A stretch of 9,602 nucleotides of DNA from CAYYNQ01 sp964473105 (GCA_964473105.1 CAYYNQ010000033.1:1-9602), one strand, 5' to 3'. Counted from the first letter of the stretch, positions 1-5,280 are shown. Program-made: numbers and translations. Notes: a model not told the origin generated them from the letters alone.

Positions 1-234
1 TGCCGCATCAGCATCGCGCAACCAGTAATGACCGACCATCCGGTTCTCGTCGGGATTCGCGATCTCGCCTGACTCAAGCAGGTTCATCGCGTCAAACACA
101 CGCTCCATCCCGGGCGACATCTGATCCAGATAGGCTTCGTCAAAGCCCATGCGGCTTATATCGAGCGAGAAACCCAGTTCCTCGTCATGGAAGAAATACT
201 TCCTAAAACGGCCCCAGCCTACATGCTCCGGCAT
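1..234 (-). CDS. pgi: Glucose-6-phosphate isomerase, N-terminal part (cut by window edge)
   Basis: The enzyme interconverts glucose 6-phosphate and fructose 6-phosphate in the cytoplasm, in glycolysis and gluconeogenesis. Only the first 78 codons lie in the window. The translation begins MPEHVGWGRFRKYFF and contains LGFSLDISRMGFDEAY followed by the hallmark stretch IANPDENRMVGHYWLR at about residues 57-72. That stretch is typical of the Pgi form found in cyanobacteria and also in Verrucomicrobiota and Planctomycetes, and is unlike the E. coli N-terminus. The ATG at 234 is the only sensible start: a TAA stop lies in frame two codons upstream (238-240). A GGGGG run at 242-246, about 7 bases away, could serve as ribosome binding site. 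The catalytic part lies outside the window. A promoter candidate sits about 350 bases upstream (591-619). The family call rests on pattern recognition. Confidence 0.85.
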   Translation of the reverse strand, partial: MPEHVGWGRFRKYFFHDEELGFSLDISRMGFDEAYLDQMSPGMERVFDAMNLLESGEIANPDENRMVGHYWLRDADAA

Positions 235-590
235 TTTTTAACCCCCGTAGTCCATTGAAACGCGGGAAACCGGGAATTCGGGCATTGCGTGGCCCGGTCG
301 GGAGCCATTCATTTTCAGATGTCCAATTCCCGAAATCCAAGCGATAAAGATCCCCGGCACACAAATTCCTTTCGGCATACCGGAGTCGCTGCGCCTGCGC
401 CCTATCAATCACAACGGGGCGAAATCCAGGGTTCATAAAGCAAGGGATTCTCTGGCGGGTTTATGCCCGGAAAACCACGGCGATATGAATACCGGGGGCA
501 ACCCCGACACTTTACCCGGTGGACACTCTAACCTCATGGTTCATCACGACATCCCCCAGTTGACAAGCAAAACGCTGCAACCTTCGCACT

Positions 591-619
591 TGTATACTAC
601 CGATCCCAAAACTTGTCCA
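591..619 (-). promoter_or_regulatory. Sigma-70-type promoter candidate for pgi
   Basis: On the minus strand TGGACA (-35, at 619-614) is separated by exactly 17 bases from TATACA (-10, at 596-591). Each box matches the sigma-70 consensus at 5 of 6 positions. Initiation near 585 would give pgi a leader of about 350 nt, long enough to hold the inverted repeats at 491-520, 456-469 and 271-332. The next gene on this strand is pgi, so the assignment follows from position. Confidence 0.55.
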
Positions 620-662
620 GCGACCAGATTCCAATCAGCCAGCATGGTGAATATCACGAACT

Positions 663-803
663 ATTTCCCCGTAAGCCTACCGGGGAAATGCCGTCGACCC
701 GGCAACAACCATTCATTGGCACATTCCGAACGTGCCTCACGGTTCCAGGCAACAGCCCGGTTAAGGTGACGAAGCAATTACGGAAGCTGTATCGAGGCTA
801 ACC
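663..803. other. Cluster of four adjacent hairpins, possible structured RNA
   Basis: Four stems follow each other. First, 663-670 with 682-689 (ATTTCCCC/GGGGAAAT), which can continue with GTA/TAC across one bulged C and close on an AGCC loop. Second, 689-693 with 700-704 (TGCCG/CGGCA). Third, 718-722 with 732-736 (GGCAC/GTGCC), which competes with 733-737 pairing to 747-751 (TGCCT/AGGCA). Fourth, 759-763 with 799-803 (GGTTA/TAACC) around an inner AGC/GCT. None matches an RNA family I recognise: no SRP, tmRNA, RNase P or T-box signature was seen. The strand of transcription cannot be told. Confidence 0.3.
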
Positions 804-807
804 AGTC

Positions 808-1062
808 TTATCCCTGCTCAATACCTGAATCGATCAGCATCACCGGAATGGAATCATGGACCGGGTAGATGACCTTCCTGTCTTCACGGATCAACGCGCC
901 ATTCAGCGGTTTTTCGACTTTGTTCCCCGACCGGTCGACCAGTTCACCTTTTTCGCGAAGCGAGTTGAGGTCCGCCACACGGTCACTCGGCAGTTCACTG
1001 ACAGACTGGTGTGTCTCCGGACAAACCAGGATCTCAAGCAGTTCAGCTGATATTCGACTCAT
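808..1062 (-). CDS. Trm112/YcaR-like small protein lacking the zinc cysteines
   Basis: This 84-residue protein starts with SAELLEILVCPETHQ and ends with KVIYPVHDSIPVMLIDSGI. That matches both ends of the Trm112p-like/UPF0434 (YcaR) fold: LLEI-ACP at the front and FPLRDGIPVLL at the back. Canonical members bind zinc through four cysteines. Only one cysteine is present here (C14), and CPxC has become CPET, so zinc binding is unlikely. About 25 extra residues (DRVADLNSLREKGELVDRSG) sit where the second cysteine pair would be. Eukaryotic and archaeal Trm112 activate methyltransferases; the bacterial role is unclear. The ATG at 1062 has AAGGA upstream with about 8 bases of spacing. The gene is divergent from kdsA. 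In E. coli, ycaR sits between lpxK and kdsB, so closeness to a Kdo gene is suggestive. Confidence 0.7.
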   Translation of the reverse strand: MSRISAELLEILVCPETHQSVSELPSDRVADLNSLREKGELVDRSGNKVEKPLNGALIREDRKVIYPVHDSIPVMLIDSGIEQG

Positions 1063-1099
1063 GGAATGTGTCCTTGCCCAAGCCTATCCCCATATCCAT

Positions 1100-1128
1100 A
1101 TAATTGACCAGCCCCGTCACGGATGCAA
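1100..1128 (-). promoter_or_regulatory. Promoter candidate for the Trm112-like gene
   Basis: On the minus strand TTGCAT (1128-1123) and AATTAT (1105-1100) are 17 bases apart. The -10 box matches consensus at four positions and the -35 at three. Transcription from about 1094 would give a leader of roughly 32 nt. It overlaps a plus-strand candidate almost completely. Confidence 0.3.
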
Positions 1129-1132
1129 TTAA
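1104..1132 (+). promoter_or_regulatory. Weak promoter candidate for kdsA
   Basis: TTGACC (1104-1109) is followed after 17 bases by AATTAA (1127-1132). The -35 is good and the -10 poor. The leader to kdsA would be about 120 nt and contains a widely spaced inverted repeat GACTCG/CGAGTC (1151-1156, 1199-1204). Confidence 0.25.
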
Positions 1133-1258
1133 ATCTTCAAAACATGTGCTGACTCGTGGAAAATAGGCCTGTCTGGGAAACTGCCGGGAACAGAAACTCG
1201 AGTCCATAACCGCCCAGGAAGATTCTCGGAAAGTCCCACGAAAGAAATCTCTCCGCCG

Positions 1259-2080
1259 ATGACTTCAGATAAAATCTCCATCCCCGTCCTCCCGGCTGGC
1301 CGACCGCTGGTTATCGCCGGGCCATGTGTGATCGAGTCCGAAGACCACGTCATGAGAATGGCCGAAGGCCTCCGCCAAGCCGCCGACCATGCCGGCGTGC
1401 CGACCGTATTCAAGGCTTCATACGATAAGGCGAACCGCACCTCGATCGATTCATATCGTGGGCCGGGACTCGACGAAGGCCTCCGGATCCTCGCACGTGT
1501 CCGCGATGAGATTGGCTTGCCAAGCCTGACCGACTATCACCAACCCGCACAAGCCTTGGTTGTCGCTGAGGTCGCCGATGTGCTCCAAGTACCGGCTTTC
1601 CTCTGCCGCCAGACTGACCTCATTCTGGCCGGCGCCGCAACCGGAAAAATCCTCAACCTCAAGAAGGCACAGTTCATGGCTCCGGCGGATATATTACATT
1701 CGGTCGAGAAGGCCCGCTCGGCCGGCTGCGAAAATATCTGGCTGACCGAAAGGGGGACCAGTTTCGGATACCGCAACCTGGTCAGCGACATGCGCAGCCT
1801 AGTAATCATGCACGAGTCGGGCTGTCCGGTCATCTTCGATGCAACGCACAGCATCCAACTCCCCAGTGCATCGGGCGGCAAAAGTGGAGGGCAGCGGGAA
1901 TACCTTGAGCCGCTGATCCGGGCGGCGGTTGCAGTCGGTGTCGAAGGAGTCTTCATCGAGGTCCACGATGATCCAGACAACGCGCTCAGCGATGGGCCGA
2001 ATATGCTGGCGCTGGACCGACTGCCGCAAGTGCTTGACATGATCCTCAGAATCGATGAAGCCCGCCAGTCTTTCCAATGA
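1259..2080 (+). CDS. kdsA: 3-deoxy-8-phosphooctulonate (Kdo-8-P) synthase, metal-dependent class
   Basis: KdsA condenses phosphoenolpyruvate with D-arabinose 5-phosphate to Kdo 8-phosphate, the committed cytoplasmic step toward the Kdo of lipopolysaccharide. The 273-residue product has the normal family length and is complete. Recognisable blocks are LVIAGPCVIES (17-27), FKASYDKANRTSIDSYRGPG (51-70), the PAFLCRQTDL active-site segment (112-121), IFDATHS (192-198) and FIEVHDDP (232-239). Cys23, His197, Glu234 and Asp245 fall at a constant offset of 12 from the Aquifex aeolicus metal ligands Cys11, His185, Glu222 and Asp233. E. coli KdsA has Asn at the cysteine position, so this is a metal-dependent enzyme. 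The ATG at 1259 fits the family start, although no clear Shine-Dalgarno precedes it. The gene is divergent from the Trm112-like gene and is followed by scpA after 106 bases. Confidence 0.95.
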   Translation: MTSDKISIPVLPAGRPLVIAGPCVIESEDHVMRMAEGLRQAADHAGVPTVFKASYDKANRTSIDSYRGPGLDEGLRILARVRDEIGLPSLTDYHQPAQALVVAEVADVLQVPAFLCRQTDLILAGAATGKILNLKKAQFMAPADILHSVEKARSAGCENIWLTERGTSFGYRNLVSDMRSLVIMHESGCPVIFDATHSIQLPSASGGKSGGQREYLEPLIRAAVAVGVEGVFIEVHDDPDNALSDGPNMLALDRLPQVLDMILRIDEARQSFQ

Positions 2081-2186
2081 ACACTGGGGCCAGCAATCCA
2101 AGAAAAACATGAGGCATACAAACCGACACGCTGATTTTTCTTACCTTTTCAGCAGGATCCTGTTAGTCTGATGGCGGCTTCGAAGG

Positions 2187-3302
2187 GTGCCCACACACCT
2201 GCGAAACCCATCCAACTTCCAGCGCCGGGAAGATTTCTCTGCCTTGAGCAACCCGAAAGAAAACACCGATAATCTGGGCCCGACACCCGACGACATATCC
2301 AATGGCCCTGCCGTTGTCGTCAAGGACCCGCCCCACACACACTCCAGTGATTACCGGGTTAAACTCCAGATCTTCGAGGGACCACTCGACCTCCTGCTTC
2401 ACCTGATCAAAATCAACGAGATGGAGATCACCGAGATCACCATCTCCGACATCACCGGTCAGTACCTCGAATACCTCCATTTGATGGAATCGCTTGATCT
2501 GGAAATAGCAGGTGATTATCTGGTGCTAGCCGCCACGCTTCTCAACATCAAACTGCGCACCCTGCTACCGAGCCAAGAGGAGGAGGTCGTGGAGGAGGAG
2601 GAACTCGACGATTACCTGTCGGCCCGAAACCTGATGCAAAAGCTGATCGAATATCGACGATTCAAGGAAGCCGCGCTGGATCTTGGCCAACGCGCGAAGG
2701 ATCAAGCCGAGTTGTTCTGCCGCGAGGTTGCGCTGCCCAAACTCAACGAGGCCCAGAAGGACCCGGAAATCGAGGGCGACCTGCAGACCCTTCTAGGCGC
2801 CTTTTCCAGGGTCATCCATTTTGTCGAACGGCGTGATTACCATCAAGTTGAGGCTGATAATGTATCGGTTGAGGATCTTATCCTCCGGGTCCGACAGAAA
2901 CTATTCCTTGAAAATCGGTTCTCCATTTTCAGGCTGTTTGAGGAATGTCAATCTCGGATTGAGATGGTCGTCTGTCTGTTTGCGCTGCTTGAACTCTGTC
3001 GACTCAAGGAGCTGAGAATTGTACAGGGTGAAAACTTCAGTGACGCAACAATTACGGCGCGTGATTCCAACGCTGAATCATCATCGGGACAACTGGCCCG
3101 GGAAGCATTGGATCTCGAAAAACTTGAACGGGAAATCCTGTCAAACCGCACCGGGGTGATCCAGGAGGAGACTCCTGCGAATGGAGAGCCCTCCCTGCCC
3201 GATGTGGAGACCTTACCCGACGGAACCGCGGCAGCATTCACCGAAGCGGCCGCACAAGTCATTGAACTGGACCGGTCCAGTCAGGATCCGGGTGATTCAT
3301 GA
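2187..3302 (+). CDS. scpA: Segregation and condensation protein A
   Basis: ScpA is the kleisin subunit of the bacterial SMC condensin and bridges the SMC heads with ScpB during chromosome compaction. The N-terminal kleisin signature is YRVKLQIFEGPLDLLLHLI at 56-74, followed by ITISDITGQYLEYL (84-97) and the helix EIAGDYLVLAATLLNIKLRTLL (106-127). A very acidic linker (131-142) follows. The C-terminal winged-helix segment is at about 226-292 (LFALLELCRLKELRIVQGENF). Roughly 50 N-terminal and 80 C-terminal residues lie outside the conserved domain, so at 371 residues it is longer than the usual 240-270. The start is uncertain: GTG at 2187 is the farthest possible because an in-frame TGA lies at 2169-2171, while TTG at 2244 has GGGAAG about 11 bases upstream and would remove 19 residues. 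scpB, its usual partner, is not visible here. Confidence 0.93.
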   Translation: MPTHLRNPSNFQRREDFSALSNPKENTDNLGPTPDDISNGPAVVVKDPPHTHSSDYRVKLQIFEGPLDLLLHLIKINEMEITEITISDITGQYLEYLHLMESLDLEIAGDYLVLAATLLNIKLRTLLPSQEEEVVEEEELDDYLSARNLMQKLIEYRRFKEAALDLGQRAKDQAELFCREVALPKLNEAQKDPEIEGDLQTLLGAFSRVIHFVERRDYHQVEADNVSVEDLILRVRQKLFLENRFSIFRLFEECQSRIEMVVCLFALLELCRLKELRIVQGENFSDATITARDSNAESSSGQLAREALDLEKLEREILSNRTGVIQEETPANGEPSLPDVETLPDGTAAAFTEAAAQVIELDRSSQDPGDS

Positions 3303-3409
3303 TGCTTCTCAAGCGGCAACCAACCCATCTTGGCCCTGAGCACGAACGACCTTTCACCCTGTCGCCACCACCAATCAACCCTCCACGCACATATTGCGAT
3401 GTACCCTGA
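3299..3409 (+). CDS. 36-codon ORF bridging scpA and the GerMN gene (doubtful)
   Basis: The scpA stop is embedded in ATGA (3299-3302). The ATG in it opens a 36-codon frame (MMLLKRQPTHLG...) ending with TGA at 3407-3409, 11 bases past the first ATG of the next gene (3399). The arrangement would let ribosomes leaving scpA restart and be delivered to the GerMN gene, which has no Shine-Dalgarno of its own. A GGGTG lies about 5 bases before the ATG. The predicted peptide is proline-rich and resembles no family I know. Chance is a real alternative. Confidence 0.2.
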   Translation: MMLLKRQPTHLGPEHERPFTLSPPPINPPRTYCDVP

Positions 3410-4100
3410 CCCAAGTCAGTCACCCGGTCGGGACGAGGATCTCGCACCCAAACGCCTCAGAAAACCACCTGAAGCACAAGGTGAAAAGCAGACCGGCATC
3501 GGCTTCGGTTGGTGGTCCCTGATCATCCTCTGCTGCTTGGGCACAATGATACTTTCGGGTATTTACGCTGCTAGACGAATCAGCGAATCACAGTTTATTG
3601 ACAATTTGCAGGAAACGTATTCACAAATTTCGATGAAACCACCATCCGAGATCCACGCCATTCACCCGGAACAGCAGATTTACCTTTATTACCTGATTAG
3701 GGGACAATCCCTTACTGCCCAGCCAAAACGCCTGTCGGGAAACCGGACAAAATCCAGTCAAGAACTTGCGCGCCTGATTTTGGGTGAATTAAAGCGGCCA
3801 ACCGGATCCACGGTGATGAAATCGCCGCTTGGCAAGGATGTTGATATCCGGGCCATTTATATTCTTGATGGATTGATATGGCTAGATTTAAGTAGTGATT
3901 TCCTGGAACCCGAAACGGACAGCCCCCACCAACAGCGACTGGCACTTTCCGGGCTCATCAATAGCCTGCTGCTGAACGATACCACCCTGCAAGGCATCCG
4001 CCTCCTGATCGAGGGTAAACCCGTTGAATCGATTTGGGGCTGGCTCGATGCCAGCATGCCGCTGGGACCCGATCTGTCGCTGATCCACGAGTCAGGGTGA
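3399..4100 (+). CDS. Membrane-anchored GerMN-domain protein
   Basis: The 233-residue product has a cytoplasmic, Pro- and charge-rich N-terminus (1-33), one transmembrane helix at about 35-57 (GFGWWSLIILCCLGTMILSG) and an outer domain at about 92-225. That domain reads as GerMN: QIYLYYLIRGQSL, SSQELARLILGELKRP, VDIRAIYILDGLIWLDLSSDFLE, RLALSGLINSLL and GIRLLIEGKPVESIWGW. GerMN occurs in the Bacillus spore protein GerM and in LpqB-like proteins, and also in many non-sporulating bacteria where its role is unknown. By topology it faces the periplasm. The frame is open back to TTG at 3330, but that adds 23 His-rich residues of non-protein character, so I prefer the ATG at 3399. Neither start has a clear Shine-Dalgarno. 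It lies 96 bases after scpA, probably co-transcribed. Confidence 0.75.
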   Translation: MYPDPSQSPGRDEDLAPKRLRKPPEAQGEKQTGIGFGWWSLIILCCLGTMILSGIYAARRISESQFIDNLQETYSQISMKPPSEIHAIHPEQQIYLYYLIRGQSLTAQPKRLSGNRTKSSQELARLILGELKRPTGSTVMKSPLGKDVDIRAIYILDGLIWLDLSSDFLEPETDSPHQQRLALSGLINSLLLNDTTLQGIRLLIEGKPVESIWGWLDASMPLGPDLSLIHESG

Positions 4101-4124
4101 TCGCCCGGCCAAACTAGGAAATGC

Positions 4125-4153
4125 TTGCATTCGGTTGTTGGGGCTGCTAGAGT
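4125..4153 (+). promoter_or_regulatory. Promoter candidate for the TIGR04073 genes
   Basis: TTGCAT (4125-4130) and TAGAGT (4148-4153) are 17 bases apart. The -10 matches four positions of TATAAT and the -35 begins TTG. Transcription would begin near 4160, giving an 89-nt leader that starts just before the short ORF at 4181 and holds both inverted repeats at 4180-4244. Confidence 0.45.
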
Positions 4154-4179
4154 CTGGGATGTAAAGGGAAGAATCTCAA

Positions 4180-4244
4180 CATGATGGATTATATGCCAGA
4201 TGTCATCATGATCCCTGCGGATAGCTTTGTGAGAAGGAGGGATC
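4180..4244 (+). promoter_or_regulatory. Leader with two abutting inverted repeats, the second covering the ribosome binding site
   Basis: CATGATG (4180-4186) pairs perfectly with CATCATG (4204-4210) around 17 bases. GATCCCT (4210-4216) pairs perfectly with AGGGATC (4238-4244) around 21 bases. The downstream arm of the second stem takes in the 3' half of the Shine-Dalgarno AAGGAGG (4234-4240) of the first TIGR04073 gene. The two stems share base 4210. The structure is read directly from sequence; a control function is inferred. Confidence 0.45.
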
Positions 4245-4252
4245 TGGTGTGA
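4181..4252 (+). CDS. 23-codon leader ORF with 4-base overlap into the first TIGR04073 gene
   Basis: Reading ATG at 4181 gives MMDYMPDVIM... through ...DSFVRRRDLV and a TGA at 4250-4252. It overlaps the GTG start of the next gene (4249) as GTGA, the usual geometry of translational coupling. A good Shine-Dalgarno, AAAGGGAAG (4163-4171), lies 9 bases before the ATG, better placed than those of several large genes in this window. Ribosomes translating it would open the stem that covers the AAGGAGG of the next gene. It could be a leader peptide used only for coupling or a functional small protein. I recognise no family. Confidence 0.45.
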   Translation: MMDYMPDVIMIPADSFVRRRDLV

Positions 4253-4659
4253 AAAAGATGCTTGCCCTGCTGACAGCGGTGACGATCTTACTGGCTGCCG
4301 GATCGGCGCGGGCCGACAAACTTCAACTGGGACTCGATCAGCCTCATTCGATCACACCCTCAACCACGAAAGGCCCTTACTACTATCAAAGTGTTTCGGA
4401 ACAGAGAGGTCGAAAAATGTCCCGGGGACTGGCTAATGTTTTATTTTCGATTGCTGAGGTGCCCAACCAAATGTTCCGCGAGGCATATGCCACCTCACCC
4501 ATCTGCGGCGCAACCGTCGGCGTGTTCAAGGGTGTTGAGAAAGGCGCCCAACGACTTGTCGTGGGTTTGATTGAAATCATCACGTTTTTCCACCCGCTAG
4601 GTAAGAATTTTGAACCCATTATTGAGCCCGAGGTGGTCCTCATGGATGCAAACCATTGA
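4249..4659 (+). CDS. Secreted exosortase-system-associated protein, TIGR04073 family (copy 1)
   Basis: The 136-residue product carries a clear Sec signal peptide: MKKM, a hydrophobic core LALLTAVTILLAAG and likely cleavage after SARA at residue 22. The mature part shows the TIGR04073 pattern: MSRGLANVLFSIAEVPNQMF (57-76), then a Gly-rich GATVGVFKGVEKGAQRLVVG (87-106) and a C-terminal FEPIIEPEVVL (121-131). The family occurs in exosortase-carrying genomes, mainly Verrucomicrobiota; its function is unknown. No exosortase or PEP-CTERM gene is seen here. The GTG start at 4249 is supported by AAGGAGG (4234-4240) with 8 bases of spacing and by the signal peptide beginning there. A paralogue follows after 95 bases. 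The frame after its TGA stays open to 4758, where it ends on the start of the paralogue. Confidence 0.8.
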   Translation: MKKMLALLTAVTILLAAGSARADKLQLGLDQPHSITPSTTKGPYYYQSVSEQRGRKMSRGLANVLFSIAEVPNQMFREAYATSPICGATVGVFKGVEKGAQRLVVGLIEIITFFHPLGKNFEPIIEPEVVLMDANH

Positions 4660-4710
4660 TCAACTCGACACCGATACCGACTGAAAAAAACAGGGAGTTT
4701 TCAAGAATAC

Positions 4711-4724
4711 GGGGGGATGCCCCC
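4711..4724 (+). other. GC-only hairpin between the two TIGR04073 genes
   Basis: GGGGG (4711-4715) pairs with CCCCC (4720-4724) around a GATG loop. No T-run follows, so it is not an intrinsic terminator. It ends 13 bases before the Shine-Dalgarno of copy 2 and could affect RNA processing or relative expression of the two genes. Confidence 0.4.
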
Positions 4725-4737
4725 GGAGTCCCAATGC

Positions 4738-4744
4738 AAAGGAG
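4738..4744 (+). promoter_or_regulatory. Ribosome binding site that fixes the start of TIGR04073 copy 2
   Basis: AAAGGAG lies 10 bases before the ATG at 4755. The frame is open upstream to 4656, but only the start at 4755 has this site and puts the signal peptide at the N-terminus. Confidence 0.7.
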
Positions 4745-4754
4745 TTCAGGCGTC

Positions 4755-5210
4755 ATGAAATTCATAAAAGTAACCATGGTGCTGGCAGCACTGGTGTTCG
4801 TCCTGATGTCAGGAGCCACCCGTGCCGAAAGTGCCAATGAAATATATCGCCAGCAGTCTGATACGCAGAAGATGCTGCACAAGCTGGGTCGCGGAATCAC
4901 CAACGTTCTCACATCCTGGGTTGAAGTTCCCCGTAATGTTGTAATTGAGTGGGAAAAAACCGACCCCGCCTCGGGTTTCGTTCTGGGCACGGTCAAGGGT
5001 TGCGGCTGGGGGTTCAGTCGCCTGGCAACGGGAGTTTATGACGTCTTCACGTTCCCCTATCCCGTGCCTAGAAACTATGAACCCATGATGGAACCCGAGT
5101 TTGTGATCAGCGACATCTGGGGCAAACCGATCCCGGAGCTGACCGAGTTCCGTTCAAATGACCCGGAATATTCGAGAGCGAATATCCATCCGAACCAGTT
5201 CAACTTCTGA
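4755..5210 (+). CDS. Secreted exosortase-system-associated protein, TIGR04073 family (copy 2)
   Basis: With the start at 4755 the product has 151 residues. It opens with a signal peptide, MKFIKVTMVLAALVFVLMSG, and likely cleavage after TRA at residue 24. The family pattern is closer to the norm than in copy 1: HKLGRGITNVLTSWVEVPRN (about 41-60), SGFVLGTVKGCGWGFSRLATGVYDVFTFPYP (about 72-102) and NYEPMMEPEFVISD (about 106-119). A 32-residue polar tail follows and is absent from copy 1. The two copies share the GRGxxNVL...EVP core and the EPxxEPE motif but otherwise differ widely, so the duplication is old. The single cysteine is in the Gly-rich segment. The gene is followed directly by a strong terminator, which ends this unit. 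The function of the family is not known. Confidence 0.82.
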   Translation: MKFIKVTMVLAALVFVLMSGATRAESANEIYRQQSDTQKMLHKLGRGITNVLTSWVEVPRNVVIEWEKTDPASGFVLGTVKGCGWGFSRLATGVYDVFTFPYPVPRNYEPMMEPEFVISDIWGKPIPELTEFRSNDPEYSRANIHPNQFNF

Positions 5211-5238
5211 TCTTCAAGCAGATTATTGGGGATCTGAT

Positions 5239-5280
5239 CGGGCTGGACACACCCAAAAGTGTTCCAGCCCGTGGCTTTTT
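5239..5280 (+). terminator. Intrinsic terminator after the TIGR04073 pair
   Basis: CGGGCTGGACAC (5239-5250) pairs with GTGTTCCAGCCCG (5259-5271) with one bulged base, around the loop ACCCAAAA. A run of five T at 5276-5280 follows. It begins 28 bases after the stop of copy 2. Confidence 0.85.

Larger units (their letters stand above)
235..807. other. 573-base non-coding region between pgi and the Trm112-like gene, rich in inverted repeats
   Basis: No convincing protein gene is seen here. The short frames present have no Shine-Dalgarno and composition unlike protein. The stretch holds many short perfect inverted repeats: 271-278 with 325-332 (CGGGAATT/AATTCCCG), 456-459 with 466-469, 493-497 with 502-506 closing a GCAA loop, 491-496 with 515-520 (ACCGGG/CCCGGT, exclusive of the previous one), and the cluster at 663-803 listed separately. 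Both flanking genes read leftward, so the left part is probably the 5' leader of pgi. The right part may be the 3' end of the Trm112-like transcript or an independent small RNA. No classic terminator with a T-run was found. Confidence 0.6.

Noticed and set aside
203..436. 77-codon minus-strand frame overlapping the pgi start
   Set aside because: No Shine-Dalgarno, no family resemblance, and it overlaps the well supported pgi start in another frame.
560..598. TTGACA (560-565) and TATACT (593-598) on the plus strand as a promoter
   Set aside because: The spacer is 27 bases, far from 17, and no plus-strand gene follows for over 600 bases. The same TATA box reads better on the minus strand with a 17-base spacer.
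741..760. GGTTCC-containing stretch resembling a tRNA T-arm
   Set aside because: No GGTTC-A/G-A pattern, no acceptor stem or anticodon arm could be placed around it.
485..769. 94-codon plus-strand frame in the hairpin-rich gap
   Set aside because: Composition rich in His, Thr, Ser and Pro with no recognisable segment, no ribosome binding site, and it runs through inverted repeats.
2171..2272. 33-codon frame from ATG 2171 as the true start of scpA through a frameshift
   Set aside because: It ends before the conserved ScpA core and its peptide does not resemble ScpA N-termini. The in-frame GTG or TTG starts suffice.
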